DNA of 64,000 bases from Entrophospora sp. SA101 (GCA_958430865.1 CAUDNR010001491.1:35237-99236), one strand, 5' to 3'. Counted from the first letter of the stretch, positions 1 to 11,337 are shown. Program-made: numbers and translations. The notes: generated by a model from the sequence alone, not told the origin.

Positions 1-58
1 ATATAGTAATTTTACTTTTGTTCTCATTTTTATAAAATATATATATAGTTTTAATATC

Positions 59-3000
59 ATGTCAGTAAAAGGATGAAACTGCCCTCACTGTAATAAAATA
101 ATCGAAGAAGGAAGGGATTTTACTTGGGAGCAAAAGTGTTTTTGTGCTGGAGAAAATTGTATGAATTGTGGTAAACCACATATCAAAGGTAATGTTTATT
201 GCTCTTGTGGCGGAAATACTTATACTATTCATTCTCCAGATTGTTTAAGCAGGAACGAGCAAGAAAAAGAACAAAAAGCCCTTAAACCATTAGTCGATAA
301 ACATTTAGAAGTTTGTGATAGAGCCATTAAGTGCGATTATTGCCAGCAAAAATTTAAGTATGGTGAAGAGTGTAGTAAGACATCAAAAGGCAATAATTAT
401 CACCCAAGTTGTTGAGAAGAATTAAAAAATAAGAATAATAATGATACAGAGAGAGAGAGAGAGAGAGAGAGAGCAAAAATAAACTCTCGCAACACGGTCA
501 CTCTCGGGAAGTCAAATATCCCACCACAAGGATTTTTTAAATTAGATTTACAATTTTTCGCTGATGGAGAGGATGACCCAAAGACAACTACTCAGAAAAA
601 AAGGAGAAGTTTGGACTTGACTGAGGAAAATTGGCACGGAGAAATTGCCGAATTAAAAACACAAATTAGTAATTTAGAGGAAAAAACAGCCGAGTTAGAA
701 ACAACAATTAAGACATTAGAAGCAGAAAAACAGGAATTAAGAATAACCGCACATGTAGCCGGCGAATATGGGACATTGTTAAGTAATGCAAATTTAGAAT
801 ACCAAACCAAAATTGAAGAATTAAAAGCAGAAAATGAACAGTTAAAATCCGAGCAAGCCAGTTTAACTAGCAAACAAGACCAAAAAAATAGTAAATTACT
901 AGAAAAAGAGCAAAAATTAATTGCCCGGTTAGAAGATGAAATTAGTCAGTTGCGGAATGGGAATGAAGAAAAAAGTAAAGAATTAACCAAATTAAAAAGA
1001 GCAATGGCGGTGGCGGAGAGAAAAGCCCGCGAGGAAAGAGAAAATTTTTTCACCGAGCAAACCAAAAAAGCAGCGGAGCAAGCAAAAATTAAGCGAGAGC
1101 AAGAAGCCGAAGAAATTACCAGACTCAGAAAGGAATTAGAAAAATCAGAAATAGTTTTTAAGGAGATAGCGAACAAAAATAATGCTGAAATAGTAAGTTG
1201 GCGACACAAAAGCGAAGAACAAGAAGAAAAATTAGAAAAATTAACAGAAAAATATAACAAGTTAGTTCCTGACATTCACGAATTAGCCAAAAAAAACTGA
1301 AAACAAGCCGCGGAAATCGAAAAATTAAAAAGCGAGACAGTCATAACTCTTTCGGACACCGAAACCGATAATGAGAACAATACTGTTAGTTGTGTTAAAA
1401 AATATGACAAAGCAGCCGTTAAAATTTTAAAAGATAGTTATGAAACCGTTAAAAGAAGAAACGCCGAGTTAGAGAGAGAAATAGCCAGTTCCCGCCGCAG
1501 TTCGCTGAGTTTTGACCGTCGATACTCGTTTAACCGCCAGAGTAGTATTAATAGTATTTCTTCCAGCGGAGAAAAAGAGAATTTGGGTGATTGGTGAAAA
1601 GGTAAGGACCCCGCGGCCAGCCCTACTGATAGTTATTTTTCAGACACAGCAAAACTCCAATCCCCAACTGGCTACGAAGACAATAAGAATAAGAATAAGA
1701 ATAAGAATAAGAATAAGAATAAGAATAAGAATAAGAATAAGAATAAGACAATTGTGGTAAAAGCACCAATCCCGCCAACCAGAAGAGATACTAACACTAG
1801 TGAAAGTTCCACCAGTTTATATCCTAACGATAAAAATGGTAATGGTAGTGAAGATGAAAGATTCCCTAGTTCGCCGTCGTTGATTGAAGAATATGATAAT
1901 AGATTAAAAGCCAAAGATGAGGCGTTAAAAGACCTAGCACTCGAAAACTTTAATGAAAGAATGCTAAGTGGTAGACTAACCGAAATAAAAAAAGAACTTT
2001 CAAAACAACTAGCCGAAAGAGAGGAAGAAATCAAAAAATTAAAAGCAGAATTAGCCGCCCAGCGACTTCCCGAAATTAACTTGGAAACAATTAGCGAAGA
2101 AGAAGGAGCTGACCGCCACCTACCAAAAGAAAACAACCCTACTACTCGGAGACGGGCTAATTCCATAAAATCCTCCTCCTCTTCCTCCTCCTCCCCTCCT
2201 TTCCTTAGTTTTTCAAAACTTAAAACAGTACTTTCAGTTTCTCTTTCTAAAACGGGTAGCCAGGCTTCGAATGCTTCTACTAACTGACCCGGAAAGGAGG
2301 AAATGGAAAGAAACCTAGAATTACTTCTCGAAGAGGTTGAAAAATTAAAAAGCAACCGGCCGGTTTTTTCGGAGGGAGACTCGGAGGGAAACCAAGAATT
2401 AAAAATGGTGGAACAAGAAAAGGAAATCAGTGAATTAAAAAGCAAAATAGATGAATTAGAATTAACAATTCAAGGTAAAGAAACTGAAATAACGAGAGTT
2501 AAGACGGAAATCTACGCAGAAACAAAAGAGGTTCAAATAACAAAAGAAGCGTTAGAGGAAGTTCAATTATCACTAGCCATCCTCCAAGAAAAATATGATG
2601 AATTGGAACAAGAAAAGAGAGATTATGAAGCAAATGCGGACAATTTAAATAAAAGTTTAAAGGAAGAAAGTGAACGGGCAAATGAACTTTCAGAAAGAAA
2701 AGAATATTTAGAAAATAAAGTGGAGAAACAGAATAGAGAAATTTATTCTTTGGAGAACAGTTTATCAGCACGAGAGAAGGATTTAACAGCAGCAAAAGAG
2801 GAAATCAAGCAGGTCAAGAAGAAGATGGAGGAAGAACTTAAAATACAAGGAATGGGTCTCCAAGAGGGATTTGAAAGAAAGTTGGACGAACAAAAAGAAA
2901 AAACCCAAGTCCTGGAAACCAAAGTCCAAGTCGCCCACCAAGCCAAAAAGCAACTCGAGCAGGAACTGGCCGAAACCAAAACGGAACTGGAACAACAAAA

Positions 3001-4129
3001 AGAGAAAACCGAACAAGCGGAAAAGAAATCCCTTATTAGCGAAAAAGAGAAAAAGAGTTGAGAAAAAAGTAGCGAACTCAATCAAAAACTAGTTAAAGAA
3101 AAAGAGTTAGCAATTATTAAACTTAATGAGAAAATAGCCGAAAACCAAGAAAATATTGCTGAGTTAAAAACGAAGTTAAGTAGTCGCCCAACTGCTGAAG
3201 AATTGGCCGAAGTTAAGAATAATTATCAGAGCCTACTTGATGACAATGAAAAGAAAAATGAGAGCATAAAGGAATTAGCGGAAGAATTAAAACAAAAAAA
3301 AGATGAATTGAGGGAACAAACCAAAAATCTTCGTCAATTAGAAAGAAAATTGCAGGCTACTAATAATAATTCCTTAGCCGACCAAGCAACTATAAAAAAA
3401 CTAAATAAGCAAGTTGAGGAATTAAAAGAAGAATACAAATCAGTATCTTCTGAATTAACAAACACTAAGAATGCTTTATCAGAAGAACAACAAGAAAATT
3501 ATTCGTTGCAAAATGAACTTTGGCAAAGCAAAGAGGAATTACGAAAGATTGCTGAATGAGAAAAATTATTTCAAAACATTCAAAAAGGATATGACCAAAT
3601 ATTAACCGAGAACCAAAAAGACAAGAAAACTAAATTAGAAAATATAACCAAGAAAAGTCTGGCCGAAAAAGAAGCATTAACTACTGAAAAAAATGATTTA
3701 ATGGTAGAGAATGCTCGACTTAATTTTGATTTGAACGCCGCTAATAGTGAAATTAATGATGCCAAATCTTATCTCAATAATATTTCCGACCTAACATCAA
3801 TTAATTTAGAACCTTACAAAAACGCTTATCGTGATTTACCAAACGCTCAAACTACAATAAACAACGCCCAAACTCACTTAGGGGTTATTGATTTAAATAA
3901 TTTGCCAGATATGGGCGGGAAAAATCTCACGCAATTAGTTAATTATGCTCGTTCAAATTGTCATGTTCCTACTCACACTGATTATAACCAAAGGCACAAT
4001 GAAAGCCAAGAATATCAAAGAATAAACACTAAACTAAATGGTAAAATTTCTGATTCCGAACTAGATATTACACTTCTCAAATTAAATGTCCTCATTTTCA
4101 TAAATACTTTCCATCTCATCCACTCCTAA
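59..4129 (+). CDS. Giant zinc-finger/coiled-coil protein with in-frame microsatellites
   Basis: One open frame of 1356 aa when TGA is read as Trp. Residues 8-55 and about 86-120 carry Cys/His clusters (CPHC, CFC, CMNC, CSC, then CDYC with a distal HPSC), which look like treble-clef or LIM-like zinc modules. Residues 131-139 are an (ER)n run encoded by 12 GA dinucleotides. Residues 542-563 are (NK)n from 11 copies of AATAAG. The rest is mostly Glu/Lys/Leu heptads typical of long coiled coils, with a Ser-rich stretch near 710. No TM segment is visible. The same plan (zinc N-terminus, ER run, coiled coil) recurs in the gene at 51665-53062, so they are probably distant paralogs. The last residues before the stop look atypical and lie next to an assembly gap, so the true C-terminus may be longer. 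Function unknown; a scaffold or filament is only a guess. Confidence 0.85.
449..473 (+). repeat. GA dinucleotide microsatellite inside a CDS
   Basis: Twelve consecutive GA units in frame, coding alternating Glu and Arg. A dinucleotide tract in a coding region changes frame with each single-unit slip, the usual arrangement of a phase-variable locus. Confidence 0.9.
1682..1747 (+). repeat. AATAAG hexanucleotide repeat, 11 copies
   Basis: Eleven perfect copies of a 6-bp unit coding Asn-Lys pairs. Copy-number change would alter length without changing frame. Confidence 0.9.
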
Positions 4130-4142
4130 CAACAACTCCCTG

Positions 4143-4238
4143 NNNNNNNNNNNNNNNNNNNNNNNNNNNNNNNNNNNNNNNNNNNNNNNNNNNNNNNNNN
4201 NNNNNNNNNNNNNNNNNNNNNNNNNNNNNNNNNNNNNN
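4143..4238. other. Assembly gap (96 N)
   Basis: A run of 96 undetermined bases. The flanks (4130-4142 and 4239-4386) hold no convincing gene. The frame of the giant upstream gene closes 13 bases before the gap. Confidence 0.99.
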
Positions 4239-4386
4239 AAAATTTTTTTAGTTCCTTACTCTTTGGCATATTCACTTTTTAAAAATTGGACATTTAATGT
4301 GAGAAATGTAATACCAAAAAACCCAAGAAAAGGAAAACTAAATAAAAAACGCTTAGTAACTAAATATTTTTAAAATTAATTAATCC

Positions 4387-5490
4387 ATGGAAAGCATTAC
4401 GGTTATCCTAGCAATAATTATTTTTCTTTTACTAGTTTCTCTACTATACTGCTTATTTTTCCACTTACCAAATAAGCAAAAAGAGAAAGATAATGAATTA
4501 TCTCAAAAAATTTCACAAGACTTAAAGAATAATGAAGAATTAGTAAAGTCCTTGCTAGAAAATTTTAAGGGGGAGTTAGAAAAACAAAAGGAAAAAAATA
4601 ATGCTTTGACCGAGAAGATTACACTTTCTCTTGACAAAAATGAATCATTAATAAAATTACGTTTAGAGAATTTAAGCACAGAGATGAAAAATAATGTAGC
4701 GCAGCCCTTGGAGAAAATTAATAGTATTCTTCTACACCCTTTTCAACGCGGAAAATTGGGAAATTCACAATTAGACCAGCTATTATCCTTATATTTACCT
4801 AAGGATCACAAAGTTTATCAAATAGAATTCAGCCTCAAGAAAAAAAGAGCCAATGGTGATGGTCTAAGGGTAGACGCAATCGTTTTCGGTGTGGATGGTA
4901 AAAACAATATCGCTATTGATAGTAAATTTCCGCTCGAGAATTATCTCTTATCAGCAGATAGTAAATTAACTAAAGAGCAAAGGGAAGAGTTCGAAAAAAA
5001 ATTCAAGAATGACTTAAAGAACCACATTAAGAAAGTTGCCGAGTACATTTCGGAATTAGACAGCACAAAACATGCTATTATGTTTGTTCCTTCAGAAGTT
5101 ATTTTTGCAAAAATTAATGAGAATAATTTTTACGAAATTATTGAGTTAGCATTGGAAAAAAAAGTTACTATTTGTTCTCCTATACTTTTGGTTGTTATTA
5201 TTGATCAAATACTTTGAGCAAATAAAACTTGGGAGCAATATAAAAATGTGGATAGAATAATTTTAGAATTGGATAAGTTTTGAGAAGACCTTGACCGATT
5301 TCAAGGAAGGTGAGAAAAGATAATCAAGTCAGCTAAGGATCATCAGGAGGCTATAAACAAATTAGACCTTACCACCAACAAACTAATCAAACATGGCGAA
5401 AAAATTAAAAAAGGAGAAAATAATTTACTAAAAGCAAAAACTGAAATGGCAGCAGTTTTGCAAGGAGAAAGCCGAGAAGAAGAATTATAA
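4387..5490 (+). CDS. rmuC: RmuC-family DNA recombination protein
   Basis: 367 aa. An N-terminal TM helix (about residues 5-25) is followed by a coiled coil and then the RmuC core, including the conserved RGKLGN-type motif near 118 and the IDSKFPLENY stretch near 178. RmuC proteins limit inversions and other rearrangements and have a PD-(D/E)XK-like nuclease fold; the DSKFP segment fits that active-site region. In-frame TGA at 5215-5217 and later are read as Trp. The N-terminal helix would tether it to the membrane. It stands alone, with about 80 bp before the next gene. Identification is by motif recognition and is fairly secure. Confidence 0.85.
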
Positions 5491-5570
5491 AATAAAGTCT
5501 GATGATTTAAGAATGACATGATCAGTTATTAGGAGAAAGAATAAAAAAAAGCAATAAATATTAAAAACAT

Positions 5571-7259
5571 ATGGTAAATGCCCAAGAATATATAAACGAA
5601 AATTATCCCTTAGAAAAACGAGCCAATATTACTGAATTAGATCTTAATAATAAAAATCTAGAGGGTTCTTTAGATCTAACTACTTTCATTAATCTTCGTA
5701 AATTGAATGTCTCCTTTAACAAGTTAAATGACATTGGATTATCTAATTCCGGTAACTTGGAAGAATTTGATTGCTCCTACAATCAGTTCAATCGTCCCTA
5801 TTCTCATAACCAATTTACTAATAAATGAGCACTTTCTTTAAAAAAACTTAATAATTCTTATAACAGAATACCTAGTTTCGGATTTATTGGTTCGAATCTT
5901 ACTCATTTAGACATTACTAGTAATAACTTAACTAAGTTGGATGTCCATGAGGCTAGCAATTTAATTGAATTGAAATGTTCAGGTAATCCTATTACTAACT
6001 TAAGTTTGCCTTCTAATCCCAGTCCTAATTTTGTTGATTGTTCTATTTTGCCATCAATAAATAATTCTACTTCTTTTAGTTTAATTGCTCCTATAGCGTT
6101 AGGGATCGTTGCGGTCGGAGTTGTCTCTGTTGGTGGAATAACTTACTATCTAATAATCCGAAAGAAAAGAGAAAAAATTAGAAAACAAATAAGTCAAGTA
6201 GCGGAAGAAAGCGGCCAAGAAACAAAGTCAGAAATAGCAGATTTAGTAGAATTATTAATAAAGGAAAAACTGGCAAAAAAAGGAGAAGTTTTGGAAAAAA
6301 TAACTTTTCCTAAACCTTGATTTAATGAGGACTGCGCATTAGTCATCAGCAGGAAAGATGGAATAATTGGAAATAGCGAATATAATTTATGGGTAGCAGT
6401 TTATGAACCTTCTTTTAGAAAAGTCAAGCAAGATATTAATTTAATAAAATTTGTAAAAAAGTTGCCGGTGATTAAAGAAAAGTTGGGTGAAATAATAAAA
6501 TACTTCGGAGAAGCTTTGAATGGTGATCATCCTGCTGTAGAACTATATAATAATATCTATACTACCGAACTGCCTTCCCTAAATCAAAACTATAAAAATG
6601 TATCAAAAAAAGAGATAGAAATACCTACTCAATTTGAGCCTGATGATTATATTAGACCTTATGACATTATTAAAAGGAAAATAAAAGGCACTCTCGCTTA
6701 CCATTATGCTATTTACTTAGGTAATAAGCAAGTAGTTCATATTTCTGGCAAAGAAGTAATAGGTAAAACTGATGGCTTTCATGCTCGAAAAGATAGCTGA
6801 GAAACATTTTTGAATGGAGCAAAAGAAATAGAGATCCATCATCCCTTTATTCCTTTCAAAAGACCAGAACTGATTCAGGAACATATTGATATAGCAGAAA
6901 AAGTCAGATATGGCCAAGGTAAATACAAATTGTTTGGTAATAATTGCGAGCATTTTGCCACCATGTGTGTCTATGGTTTGGGTATGTCGCAACAAGCCAA
7001 GAGTGTAACAGGAAAGGCTGATTATTTACTAAAAGTAATAGAAGAAAACAATAAACTTTTTGAAGAGTTAGAAAAAAACCACCTAAATAGTGAATCTGAA
7101 TCTAATCAATCAATAGAAATCTATAATCAAAGAGAAAATGTCTTCCATAATAATAGCACTTCCTTACTTTCGAATTTAGAAGAAACAAATGATGATATTG
7201 AATTGGAGAATTTATCACTTCAAGCACAAATTGAAGTTAATTCCAATCAAAATAATTAA
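5571..7259 (+). CDS. LRR - transmembrane - LRAT-domain protein
   Basis: 562 aa. Residues 1-18 carry a start motif (NAQEYINENYP) shared with three other LRR proteins in the window. Residues about 20-160 are leucine-rich repeats of the LxxLxxxxN type. A TM helix follows at about 170-195, then a basic stretch. Residues about 355-480 match the LRAT/H-REV107 fold of NlpC/P60-related thiol acyltransferases or phospholipases: a His in the YHYAIYLG strand (about 378) and the hallmark NNCEHF motif (Cys about 459). LRAT domains are widespread in eukaryotes and sporadic in bacteria. The C-terminal 80 residues are Asn/Glu-rich and disordered-looking. The plan suggests a membrane-anchored binding module carrying a lipid-modifying catalytic domain. 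An interaction with host lipids is inference; the domain calls rest on visible motifs. Confidence 0.8.
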
Positions 7260-7449
7260 AAATCCTTAACTTACTTCTTTCCTTATGAATGCTAAGAATA
7301 TCTTGACAAACCATTTGCAAGTTTCGGAATAATTCGGTAATAAATACTTTACCATCTATTTCTGGACTAATGGCATTGGTAAACTTGATTTCTGGCTCAT
7401 GTAAGCAATGAGTGATTAGGTCTTTAAAATCAAAAACGACTTGGAGCAT
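7240..7449 (-). CDS. Small protein paired with a Panacea-domain gene
   Basis: 69 aa, not recognised. Its ATG lies 4 bases after the stop of the upstream Panacea-domain gene (7454-7930), so the two are almost certainly cotranscribed. Its 3' end overlaps the convergent LRAT gene by 20 bases. As Panacea proteins are often antitoxins, this could be the toxin partner, but no known toxin motif is visible. Confidence 0.5.
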
Positions 7450-7453
7450 TTAA

Positions 7454-7930
7454 CTAGTAAGAGCAATAAATTTTGGCTGGCTCTAGGAAGATATGAGGAG
7501 TTATTTCTCCGTTGACTTGTTCGCGGGCTTGTTCTCAGGATTCGTCCTCGCTTCGGAAAAAGAAATCTATATTACCTTGCTTTTTAGAAGTCTGATAATC
7601 TCGGTAAGTTTTAGTCAGATAAGACTTAATTGCTTTATCTTCTATATCTGCCACTGACTCAAATAAACAATCCATCGTTCCATGTTCTTTAAAATGGTAT
7701 TTCATTTGTCGATAAACTGATTCCAGCATAGGTCCGCCTTCTCAGGCTTGAAATTTTTCTTTGAAGAGGACTTTGCTTTCTTTTTTTAGGACTTCCCGGT
7801 AAGTGAGATAAATCATATCTTGCATTAGTCGGTAATCTTCAATGCCTTTTCCATAAAAATACTTCGCTACTGATAGAGGCTCAATATTTAGGTTTTTTAA
7901 TTTTTGATTTGATAATGTGCGGGCTTTCAT
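7454..7930 (-). CDS. Panacea (DUF4065/SocA-like) domain protein
   Basis: 158 aa after joining two ORFs across an in-frame TGA. The order of features fits the Panacea domain: an N-terminal helix around 'VAKYFYGKG', then 'IYLTYREVL', then the family's W..GP...SVYR pattern (here WEGGPMLESVYRQ). Panacea proteins neutralise many unrelated toxins and include GepA-like proteins of mobile elements in Mollicutes. It heads a two-gene unit with 7240-7449. The domain call is by pattern only. Confidence 0.65.
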
Positions 7931-7977
7931 GATAATATAAATATTATATAAGTCATTTTAACCTAAATGCCTTAGCA

Positions 7978-8244
7978 CTAGGCTTTAATTTGCTCTTTTT
8001 GTTCTTTTTCTAACTTCAATGCTTGCTGATATTGCTGAATTTCTAACTCTACTGTCTGAGTTTTTTTAGTCAATTTTTGGATTTTGTCTTGTAAGCGACT
8101 GAGATAGCAACTCCTTTTTTTAATGAGATAAGTAAATACGCCTTGCTTGGTGCGCAAATCTATTTGTGGTAAAGAAGAGCAGTTAGTGCAGCCTTGACAA
8201 GCATAGTTTTGGATTTTTATTTTTTCTAAATCGGGGTAGAGCAT
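7978..8244 (-). CDS. Small CxxC/coiled-coil protein
   Basis: 88 aa. Residues 15-25 have a C..C..C cluster (ACQGCTNC), and the second half is a Gln/Lys/Glu coiled coil. No family recognised. It belongs to the minus-strand accessory block and follows the SprT-like gene by about 40 bp. Confidence 0.6.
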   Translation of the reverse strand: MLYPDLEKIKIQNYACQGCTNCSSLPQIDLRTKQGVFTYLIKKRSCYLSRLQDKIQKLTKKTQTVELEIQQYQQALKLEKEQKEQIKA

Positions 8245-8283
8245 TTATTAATTGTTTTTTTTTATATTAATGCTGATAAGTGG

Positions 8284-8769
8284 TTAATGGTGGTATTTTT
8301 TTAAATAAGTTAAACTGGGATGAGACTTTTTTTGCATTTTGGCTAATTGCTCTAATAATCAAAATTCGTAAGTTTGGCGGATAAATCAATCGAGAACTGC
8401 CGTAATTAAACCATGAGTAGAATCATCATGTTTGCCCGCTTGCTTGGGGTCGTAATCAGCAATTAAACAATGAGCAATTTCATGGGCAATAGTGTTAGCC
8501 AGGTTAGGTAAACCATATTCGGGGTTGTTAGTGATATTAAATTGCTCCGTAATGAAAAGTGAGTTCAGATAAATTACTTTGGTGTAAATTTTCAAGTTCC
8601 CTACTTTATCATAAGTCAGATCAGTTTTGCCGTATCAATTATGGCTATAACAAAAACCGCCAAACTTAATAACGGTGCAACGATAAGGCGGATAATCAAA
8701 AAGATAACTTAATGTTTGTTGAGCTTCCTGATAAACACCGTTGATAAACTGCTCAAAAAAGCTATCCAT
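8284..8769 (-). CDS. SprT-like zinc metallopeptidase
   Basis: 161 aa from an ATG at 8769, reading through two TGA codons. The HEIAH motif is the HExxH zinc site, preceded by a typical 'NTIAHEIAHCL' helix and followed by 'HDDSTHG', which supplies a likely third ligand region. Fold and length resemble the catalytic domain of SprT/Spartan proteases. Substrate unknown. A second HExxH protein occurs at 34958-35467. It ends 2 bases before the next gene start (8772-8987 lies upstream), so they are probably one operon. Confidence 0.7.
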
Positions 8770-8771
8770 TA

Positions 8772-8987
8772 TTACTTAGATTTCTTTTGGCTCTTTTCCG
8801 TTTCAGCAAATTCTTCTCGCCCACAAATAATAGTTTGACTGTGTTGACTGGGATCTACCTTGTGTTTTTTGGCTTTTTTGATAAAAGTAGCGAAGGCTTT
8901 TTTGGTTGCTTCATCCAATTCCAACTTGGCTTCACCTTGGAGCAGAGATTTATATTGTTGCTTAGTTGTTTTTGATTTAGTTACCAT
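8772..8987 (-). CDS. Small basic hypothetical protein
   Basis: 71 aa, Lys/Gln-rich, no recognised domain. It lies directly upstream of the SprT-like protease gene with a 2-base gap, which supports it as a real gene of the same transcript. Confidence 0.55.
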   Translation of the reverse strand: MVTKSKTTKQQYKSLLQGEAKLELDEATKKAFATFIKKAKKHKVDPSQHSQTIICGREEFAETEKSQKKSK

Positions 8988-9064
8988 AATATTATATGAT
9001 AAGTTTTAATACTTTTGCTGATTTGTTAATTAGTCTTTGTAAAAGTAAGCAGTGCCGGAAGCTT

Positions 9065-9253
9065 TTAACCATTTTCCTGTAATCACTTTTCTATTTTGGC
9101 TTGCTCTTTTTGGTAATCTTTGATTTGTTTCACTAGCTGTTCTAACTGTTTGTGGGTGAATTTAACTTTGACACTAAGTTTATAGATTTGTAACTGGTAA
9201 TGGCGAATTAGTTCTTTTTTACGGATAACTTCTTCTTTGGTAGGTTTAGTCAT
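9065..9253 (-). CDS. Small coiled-coil protein
   Basis: 62 aa, interrupted by one TGA(Trp) near the end. Amphipathic Lys/Glu/Gln helix throughout; no family recognised. It is the first gene after the 740-bp non-coding stretch 9254-9993, so that stretch may hold its promoter and leader. Confidence 0.5.
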
Positions 9254-9993
9254 GAGGAGTTTTAAGAAAGCATTCTGAACTTAGAACTTTTGAGAAAAAA
9301 TTACAAAAAATAATAGCAACTATCGCTAAACCTTAAAATATCATATATTACTCTTTGAATAGAACTGGTAAAGACTGGTTATTCGAAATAGCCAATTTCT
9401 ACCAGTTAATCTACCAGTTCTTTTGAGAGAATAATATTAATAAAATTGGCTTTAATTAATAATCATCTTTTCTCAATTTTTTATTAAAAGAGTGGAGGTT
9501 ATTATTTCCGTTAGTGATGCATTATTGAGCATTAAAAAGACTATTTTTCCAAAATAAGTAGTTACTAAAAGTGTTCTTTTTGCCTGGTAGTTATTTATTT
9601 TGGGGAAGTTTCACTGACTCTCTCCTAATACACGTGTATTCATGGGCATAACACAGAAAGCAAAATATTGGAAAGTTAAGAAGTAGTGATTCATAACTGA
9701 CTGCATCATCAACAAATTATACCTAAAAAGTTGATGGTGGGACCAATGAGAAACAGGTCCAACAACTAACAAGAGGTTAACTCTTGAATAAGACTGGTAT
9801 CAATTAGTCTCATTGAAGAATTAATTCATTTATATATTATATTTTAGGGTGTAGGGGATATACACCTTTTAATTTATCATGCCCCAAGAAGACCCCCTAT
9901 CCTCTTTTAGGCGGGGGATGGATAACTCAGGTTAGGTCGCTACTTTCATAGTGTTATAAATTGATGTATGGGATAATTTAGTGTAAGTTTATG
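9254..9993. other. 740-bp non-coding region with nested inverted repeats
   Basis: No convincing ORF on either strand. Visible structure: an outer 9-bp arm (9362-9370 with 9412-9420); inner arms 9374-9379 with 9401-9406; and an alternative arm 9377-9383 with 9387-9393 that competes with the inner one. Further hairpins are a GGACC/GGTCC pair near 9740-9760, a GGTGTA/TACACC hairpin near 9850-9870, and a C5/G5 hairpin near 9892-9916. Its base composition is less AT-rich than the genes beside it. It could be a structured RNA, a leader or an origin; none is proven. Confidence 0.5.
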
Positions 9994-10332
9994 TTACTTT
10001 TTCAAAAACAAAGAAGTCCGTGGATGCTCTCCGGCATAGGGACGGATTTCTTTTTTAATTTTGGTAATTTCGGCTTGGTCGGCTAAGCACTCTAATTCGT
10101 AATCACGTTGTAAATCTAGTCAAAGTTCCGCCGAAGTGCCAAAATAAACACTTAATCTTAAAGCCGTGTCTATAGTAATTGGTCTTTTACCTTGACAGAT
10201 TTCATTGATCCGCCGAAAAGAGATTTTGAGTTTTTGGGCTAATTGGCTCTGGCTAATACCACGTGGGATTAATAATTCCTCCTTTAGTATTTCGCCGGGA
10301 TGGATGGGAGCCATTTTTTTCTTTTGGTTCAT
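9994..10332 (-). CDS. higA: HigA-type antitoxin (XRE family)
   Basis: 112 aa. Matches the HigA/VapI pattern: the start 'MAPIHPGEILKEE', then a helix-turn-helix (about residues 25-65, 'ISQSQLAQKL...RRINEICQGKRPIT'), then the LRLSVYFGTSAELWLDLQ signature in which one W is TGA-coded. HigA binds and neutralises HigB and represses the operon. The gene follows the toxin, the usual higB-higA order, with a 39-bp gap. Confidence 0.9.
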
Positions 10333-10371
10333 AAGTTTAAATAGGGTAGGTTGGTTTTTAAATTGATTTTT

Positions 10372-10671
10372 TTATAAATTGGCTTTTTGATAATGTTTTG
10401 TTAGATCAACTTCATAAGCGTGGTTGTCTTTGCCTCATTTAAAAATAATGCGGTATTGCTCATTAATTCGAATGCTACATCATCCTTTTCAATCACCTTT
10501 CATTTCTTCTAGATCATCGCGGAAGAAGTTTTTTAGTCCTTGCCAACTGTGTTCCCGATGGAGAACTTTTAATTTATTCAATAGCCTTTTGGCAATATGT
10601 TTTATTTTTGGTAAAGATAGACGCTGGAAAAAGAAGTCAGCTAACTTTTTTCTTCTAAAATTTTTTATCAT
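10372..10671 (-). CDS. higB: HigB-type mRNA-interferase toxin (RelE superfamily)
   Basis: 99 aa, with several in-frame TGA codons. N-terminal helices are followed by the 'RINEQYRIIFKW' and YEVDLTKHY strands typical of RelE/HigB ribosome-dependent mRNA interferases. It is followed directly by higA on the same strand. Intact frame under table 4; under the standard code it would look truncated. Confidence 0.88.
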
Positions 10672-10738
10672 TTATTTTTTGGTTTATATAACGTTAAGCG
10701 TCCTATAACGCTATATGTTATATTTTAATTGTTTGTGA

Positions 10739-11035
10739 CTAATTTGATAACTCTTCCCATTCTTTTAATCTTCAACCCCGGGTTCTTTTTTCGTAAGTGA
10801 AGAGGTATTTTTTGTTGTGATAAGTTTGCTGTTCGAGAGTAGTTCAGATTTCTTTACTGACTAAGTTGGGGAAGGCATAGATTACTTCTTGGGTTTTTTT
10901 GGTGAAGAGGCTTTCGGAAGCAATTTCTAAGTAATAGAAGGGTTGGCCTTTATATTGGCTTTTGCTGGATACTTGGCCTAAGAAGCAGTAGTTGATGGTG
11001 CCAATTAGTTGGTGCAGTTTGCGGGGTTTAGTCAT
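10739..11035 (-). CDS. Putative OB-fold (ssDNA-binding-like) protein
   Basis: 98 aa from the ATG at 11035; an upstream TTG start is possible. Alternating beta strands (GTINYCF, FYYLEIAS, KKYLFTYEKRTRGW) resemble small OB-fold single-strand-binding proteins, but no signature is decisive. The start overlaps the stop of 11028-11300 by 8 bases, indicating translational coupling. A second possible OB protein lies at 11473-11745. Confidence 0.5.
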
Positions 11036-11300
11036 CTTCGGTGCTGTGATAACTGTCAACTAAAGAGCAAAGGCCTTCTTCTAGGATTATGGGTTGGCCT
11101 CAGTCATCCAGTTGTTGACCTTTTTGGTCTTCTAAAAGTTGCAAAGTTTCTTTTAAGTCTGCGACTAGACTATAAAGAGTATCAGCATCTCAAGTTTCCG
11201 GGTCATCCGAATTGATGACTTGGGCTTCGTTAATTTGGTTGAGGAGTTGGTGTAAAGTTTCTAATTTTTTGCTGATTTGTTTGTGCAGTTTTTGGGACAT
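11028..11300 (-). CDS. Helical hypothetical protein
   Basis: 90 aa with two TGA(Trp) codons. An N-terminal amphipathic helix and an acidic C-terminus; no family recognised. It overlaps the following gene by 8 bases, so it is part of the same transcript. Confidence 0.55.
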
Positions 11301-11337
11301 AGTTTGTAAAATTCTTTATTCTTTAAGAAGAAAATAA

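Noticed and set aside
449..473. GA tract considered as CRISPR or tandem structural repeat
   Set aside because: Units of 2 bp with no spacers; it is a coding microsatellite.
592..873. Minus-strand ORFs opposite the coiled-coil genes (e.g. 592-873, 946-1275, 1672-2445)
   Set aside because: Ser/Phe/Leu-rich mirror images of Glu/Lys coiled-coil coding on the plus strand.
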